Under the pieces are notes generated by a model, which was given only the letters and a program-made list of their open reading frames with translations, was not told the origin of the DNA and did not search any database. A program made the translations under genes and the position numbers. From Bacteroides congonensis (GTDB lineage: Bacteria; Bacteroidota; Bacteroidia; Bacteroidales; Bacteroidaceae): DNA of 64,000 bases. The stretch covers positions 186,001 through 250,000 of the forward strand of contig NZ_FQXY01000007.1 of NCBI RefSeq assembly GCF_900130125.1, written 5' to 3'. Shown here piece by piece: positions 61,115 through 64,000 of this stretch; position 1 is the first letter of the stretch, and each line of letters begins with the position of its first letter.

Positions 61115-64000
61115 TTATTCTTCCTGATTATCTTCCTTATTCCCCGTCCGGTAATACAACGGGCTGATGCCATACATATCCTTGAAACAACGGCTGAAAT
61201 AACGTTGGGAACTGAATCCAGTACGGTCTGCAACTTCGGTAACAGACAAGTACTGTTCATGTTTCAGCAACCAGGCGGCTTTCTTCAAACGTATGGTCAA
61301 TATGAACTCGTTCGGCGTCTGCCCTGTGATAGCCTTTATCTTGGTGAAGAAATTGGTACGTGAGATATACAGTTCCTTTATCAAATCGGACAAAGAATAC
61401 TCCGAGTTATCCAGATTCTTCTCGATAATGGCAACCGTACGATCCAGCAAGTCCTTATCCATCGGATTCGTAGCCAACATCTGTACCTGTGTCTGCGGCT
61501 GTTTGCCGAACTTCTCCTGCAATACCCTGCGGCTGTTCACCAGATTATTACATCTTGAAATCAGCAGGTTCACATTGAAAGGCTTTGTGATATAATCATC
61601 TGCGCCAATCCGCAACCCTTCGATAGTATGCTCGATGGCGGTACGTGCCGTCAGCAATACAACAGGGATATGGCATGTCTCAAAATTCGCTTTTATCTGC
61701 TTGCAAAGTTCTATACCCGTCATCTTGGGCATCATAATATCACTTATAATGATGTCCGGCATTACTTCCTGAGCCTTTTGCAACCCCTCTTCCCCATCGG
61801 AAGCGGTCACCACTTCATAGTAAGGTTCAAACAATCCTGCCAGCATCTCCCGCAAAGAAGTATTGTCTTCCACAATCAGCATTTTAGCCCCTTTGATTCT
61901 GTTTTGCACATCTTCGTCCATCACTTGCTGTTCCAGTTGCAACTGCGGTTCGGCAGGCATACTCAGAGGTTCTTCTTTCACAGGTTCGGTGTCAATCTGT
62001 TCTTCCAGGAAATGCTCTTTGCCCAGTTTCAGATAAATGGTAAAGGTGGTGCCCTTATCCAAATGGCTGCTGACCTCAATGCGTCCTTTATGCAGTTCGA
62101 TAATACCCTTGCTCAAAGCCAGACCGATGCCCGTTCCCTGAATATTGCCCGAGTCAGCTCCCACTTGATAGAAACGCTCGAAGATTTTTTCTATCTCTTC
62201 CGGACTGATGCCCGTACCGCTGTCGCGGACTTCAATCACCGCTTCTTCTCCTTTCTTATATACATTCAAGGAGATGGTTCCCCCTTTCGGCGTATATTTG
62301 AATGCATTGGACAGCAGATTATTTATCACCTTCTGCAACTGTCGCGAGTCATACCACACTTCCAGATGCTCCTCTCCCTTATCAAAATGGAAATGTATGT
62401 TACAAGTAGCGGCATACTCCACATAAAGGAGATAATTCTCATACAGGAAATCAATCAGTTCATGCCTGCTCACCTTTATCTTCATATGTCCCTGTTCCTG
62501 CTTACGGAAATCAAGCAGTTCGCTAATCAACTCCCGTAGCTGCAAACCGTTCTTGTAGATGTTCAGCAACTTATTGTAAGCCGCAGGCGAAAAAGACTGC
62601 CCCTGAAGCAGCATTTCTATCTGCCCGATGATGATGGTCAGCGGAGTACGGAACTCATGGGAGATATTGGTAAAGAAACGGAGTTTCGACTGGTTCAGTT
62701 CCTCTACATCACGGATATGCTGCTGCTCGTATTTCAAGGATTCCTGCAACCGGATACGGTCACGATACGCCTTGATGAGATAAAACAGGATAACGGCTAT
62801 GACAATGACATATAGCAGATAAGCCCACCCCGTCTTATAGAACGGTGGCAGGACGGTTACCGCCAGACGGCATTCCGACTGGTACACATGGTTTTCTCCC
62901 ACAGTTTTGACAATCAGCGTATAATCTCCCGCGGGAAGATTGGTGTAGGTAATCATCTTCTGTCCGTGCGTTTGCGCCCATTCATTAGAGAAACCTTCCA
63001 GTTTGTAGACAAGTTCGTTCTTATTCGCCGCAATGTAATTGGTCATGGCAAATTCAATGCTCAGTACGGAATGGTTACTTTTCAAGGTAATGGAAGAAGC
63101 GTCATAGAGTGAAGATTGCAGGATGCCGGTTTCATCATTGATACCGACTTCATCACCATTCACCCACAACCGCACGGGGATAATACTGTAAGGTTTGAGA
63201 GGTATGTCCAAGTCTTTCTCATAGAAAGAAATCATGCCTTTCACACCACCCAGAAATATTTCCCCATCCTTACACTGGTAAAGCGACTTCTCGTTGAGTG
63301 TAGTAAACGGAAAACCACTCTCGGCACTATGGTTGTTGAATACCTTGGTATAGTAATCGAAGATAGTGAATCCCTGGTTCGTAGTCAGCAACAGCTTTCC
63401 ATTCTGGGATTCGACGATGGAATAGACGCAATCGCTGCCAAGCTTGTTGTTCCGTGCATTGAAGTTTTCAAATTTCCCTGTTTCCCGGTAGAAGACGTCG
63501 ATACCGGAGCCGCTTGTGGAGAACCACATATTATGATGCCTGTCCTCAATGATAGTGTTCACCCTGCTGTAACTTATCGAATTTTCCCCTTCGGGCGAAT
63601 AACGGTAATTTATCAGTTCTTTGGTGTCAAAATGATAGGCATATACGCCACTGCCTTCTACCGCAACCCAAAGAATCCCTTGCGAATCAAGATACAGGCT
63701 GTTACTGAACAGATCGAATAACAAGGAAAACTTCTCTGTCCGCGGATTGAAAAGGAATACACCGCCATAAGAAGCCAACAGAATATCCTGACCATAAGGA
63801 ATAATATCCAGAACCACGTTGGACGAATTTTCACTACGACTGTCAGGCATACGGTATCGGGTAATCCGGTCGGTCTTGATATCCAATTTATTAAAGCCTT
63901 CCTGATGCGTACCTATCCAGAGCACATCTTCCTGCGAGTCATAATATAATGATTTTATATTGTTGGACGAAAGAGAATTCTCCCCTTCTTTATGTTTATA
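61115..64000 (-). CDS. Hybrid two-component system (HTCS) regulator, locus B, N-terminus cut by window edge
   Basis: The frame stays open from the stop at 61115 to the right edge (about 962 codons), and the first visible residues continue a propeller repeat (YKHKEGENSLSSNN), so the start lies outside. Visible domains in order: propeller repeats, Y_Y_Y domain, one membrane helix (about 62830-62770), HisKA with FFTNISHEFRTPLTIIIGQ, ATPase with NNLLSNAFKYTPKGG and GTGIGLALSKG, receiver with SDIMMPKMTG, and AraC-type DNA-binding domain with SSQRYFSRCFKDMY. It converges with the beta-helix gene across 8 bp. It probably controls locus B through the GTACAA half-sites, while the locus A HTCS has a different recognition helix. 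Confidence 0.94.
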   Translation of the reverse strand, partial: YKHKEGENSLSSNNIKSLYYDSQEDVLWIGTHQEGFNKLDIKTDRITRYRMPDSRSENSSNVVLDIIPYGQDILLASYGGVFLFNPRTEKFSLLFDLFSNSLYLDSQGILWVAVEGSGVYAYHFDTKELINYRYSPEGENSISYSRVNTIIEDRHHNMWFSTSGSGIDVFYRETGKFENFNARNNKLGSDCVYSIVESQNGKLLLTTNQGFTIFDYYTKVFNNHSAESGFPFTTLNEKSLYQCKDGEIFLGGVKGMISFYEKDLDIPLKPYSIIPVRLWVNGDEVGINDETGILQSSLYDASSITLKSNHSVLSIEFAMTNYIAANKNELVYKLEGFSNEWAQTHGQKMITYTNLPAGDYTLIVKTVGENHVYQSECRLAVTVLPPFYKTGWAYLLYVIVIAVILFYLIKAYRDRIRLQESLKYEQQHIRDVEELNQSKLRFFTNISHEFRTPLTIIIGQIEMLLQGQSFSPAAYNKLLNIYKNGLQLRELISELLDFRKQEQGHMKIKVSRHELIDFLYENYLLYVEYAATCNIHFHFDKGEEHLEVWYDSRQLQKVINNLLSNAFKYTPKGGTISLNVYKKGEEAVIEVRDSGTGISPEEIEKIFERFYQVGADSGNIQGTGIGLALSKGIIELHKGRIEVSSHLDKGTTFTIYLKLGKEHFLEEQIDTEPVKEEPLSMPAEPQLQLEQQVMDEDVQNRIKGAKMLIVEDNTSLREMLAGLFEPYYEVVTASDGEEGLQKAQEVMPDIIISDIMMPKMTGIELCKQIKANFETCHIPVVLLTARTAIEHTIEGLRIGADDYITKPFNVNLLISRCNNLVNSRRVLQEKFGKQPQTQVQMLATNPMDKDLLDRTVAIIEKNLDNSEYSLSDLIKELYISRTNFFTKIKAITGQTPNEFILTIRLKKAAWLLKHEQYLSVTEVADRTGFSSQRYFSRCFKDMYGISPLYYRTGNKEDNQEE

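Overview
The window is chromosomal DNA from a gut Bacteroides species. It carries SusC/SusD outer-membrane pairs, hybrid two-component systems (HTCS) and fimbrillin-like lipoproteins. Bacteroidetes-type promoters recur (-7 box TAnnTTTG, in two cases with TTTG 19 bp upstream). The species cannot be fixed from sequence alone. No rRNA, tRNA, CRISPR array, transposase or phage gene was seen.

Region 1 (1-9785, minus strand) is a sialic-acid catabolic cluster. In transcription order it holds a GntR/FadR-type regulator, a kelch-fold sialic acid mutarotase/epimerase, an N-acetylneuraminate lyase, a secreted GH33 sialidase, an MFS transporter, a sialate O-acetylesterase and a SusC-type receptor cut by the left edge. 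A 33-bp palindrome in front of the regulator is its likely operator. A probable small RNA with its own promoter and terminator lies at about 9933-10002.

Region 2 (10153-25153) is mostly core genome. An efflux operon (TolC-type protein, HlyD-type adaptor, ABC ATPase, MacB/FtsX-type permease) diverges from an NtrC-type response regulator and histidine kinase pair. Both directions carry sigma-54 (-24/-12) promoter sequences around shared palindromic sites. An AI-2E family membrane protein, a GT2 glycosyltransferase, a LolC/E-type permease with an aminotransferase, and a fucose-isomerase-like protein follow.

Region 3 (25158-64000) holds two paralogous polysaccharide utilization loci side by side. 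Locus A (25568-44999) has a minus-strand operon (GH88, SusC, SusD, DUF5017 lipoprotein, PL8-superfamily lyase, two fimbrillin-like lipoproteins), a divergent HTCS, and a plus-strand pair (beta-propeller glycosidase, canonical PL8 lyase). Locus B (45932-64000) has a GH29 fucosidase plus second PL8-superfamily lyase on the minus strand, a divergent seven-gene operon (SusC to a beta-helix protein), and a convergent HTCS cut by the right edge. A GNAT-type toxin-antitoxin candidate lies between the loci. Together the enzymes would depolymerise a uronic-acid-containing glycan by beta-elimination, remove the unsaturated uronate (GH88) and remove fucose (GH29). No sulfatase is present in the window, so the target may be an unsulfated fucosylated glycosaminoglycan-like polymer, or sulfatases may lie elsewhere. 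Both loci carry paired 6-bp half-sites spaced exactly 22 bp upstream of -7 boxes, with a different half-site in each locus. These are strong candidates for HTCS operators.
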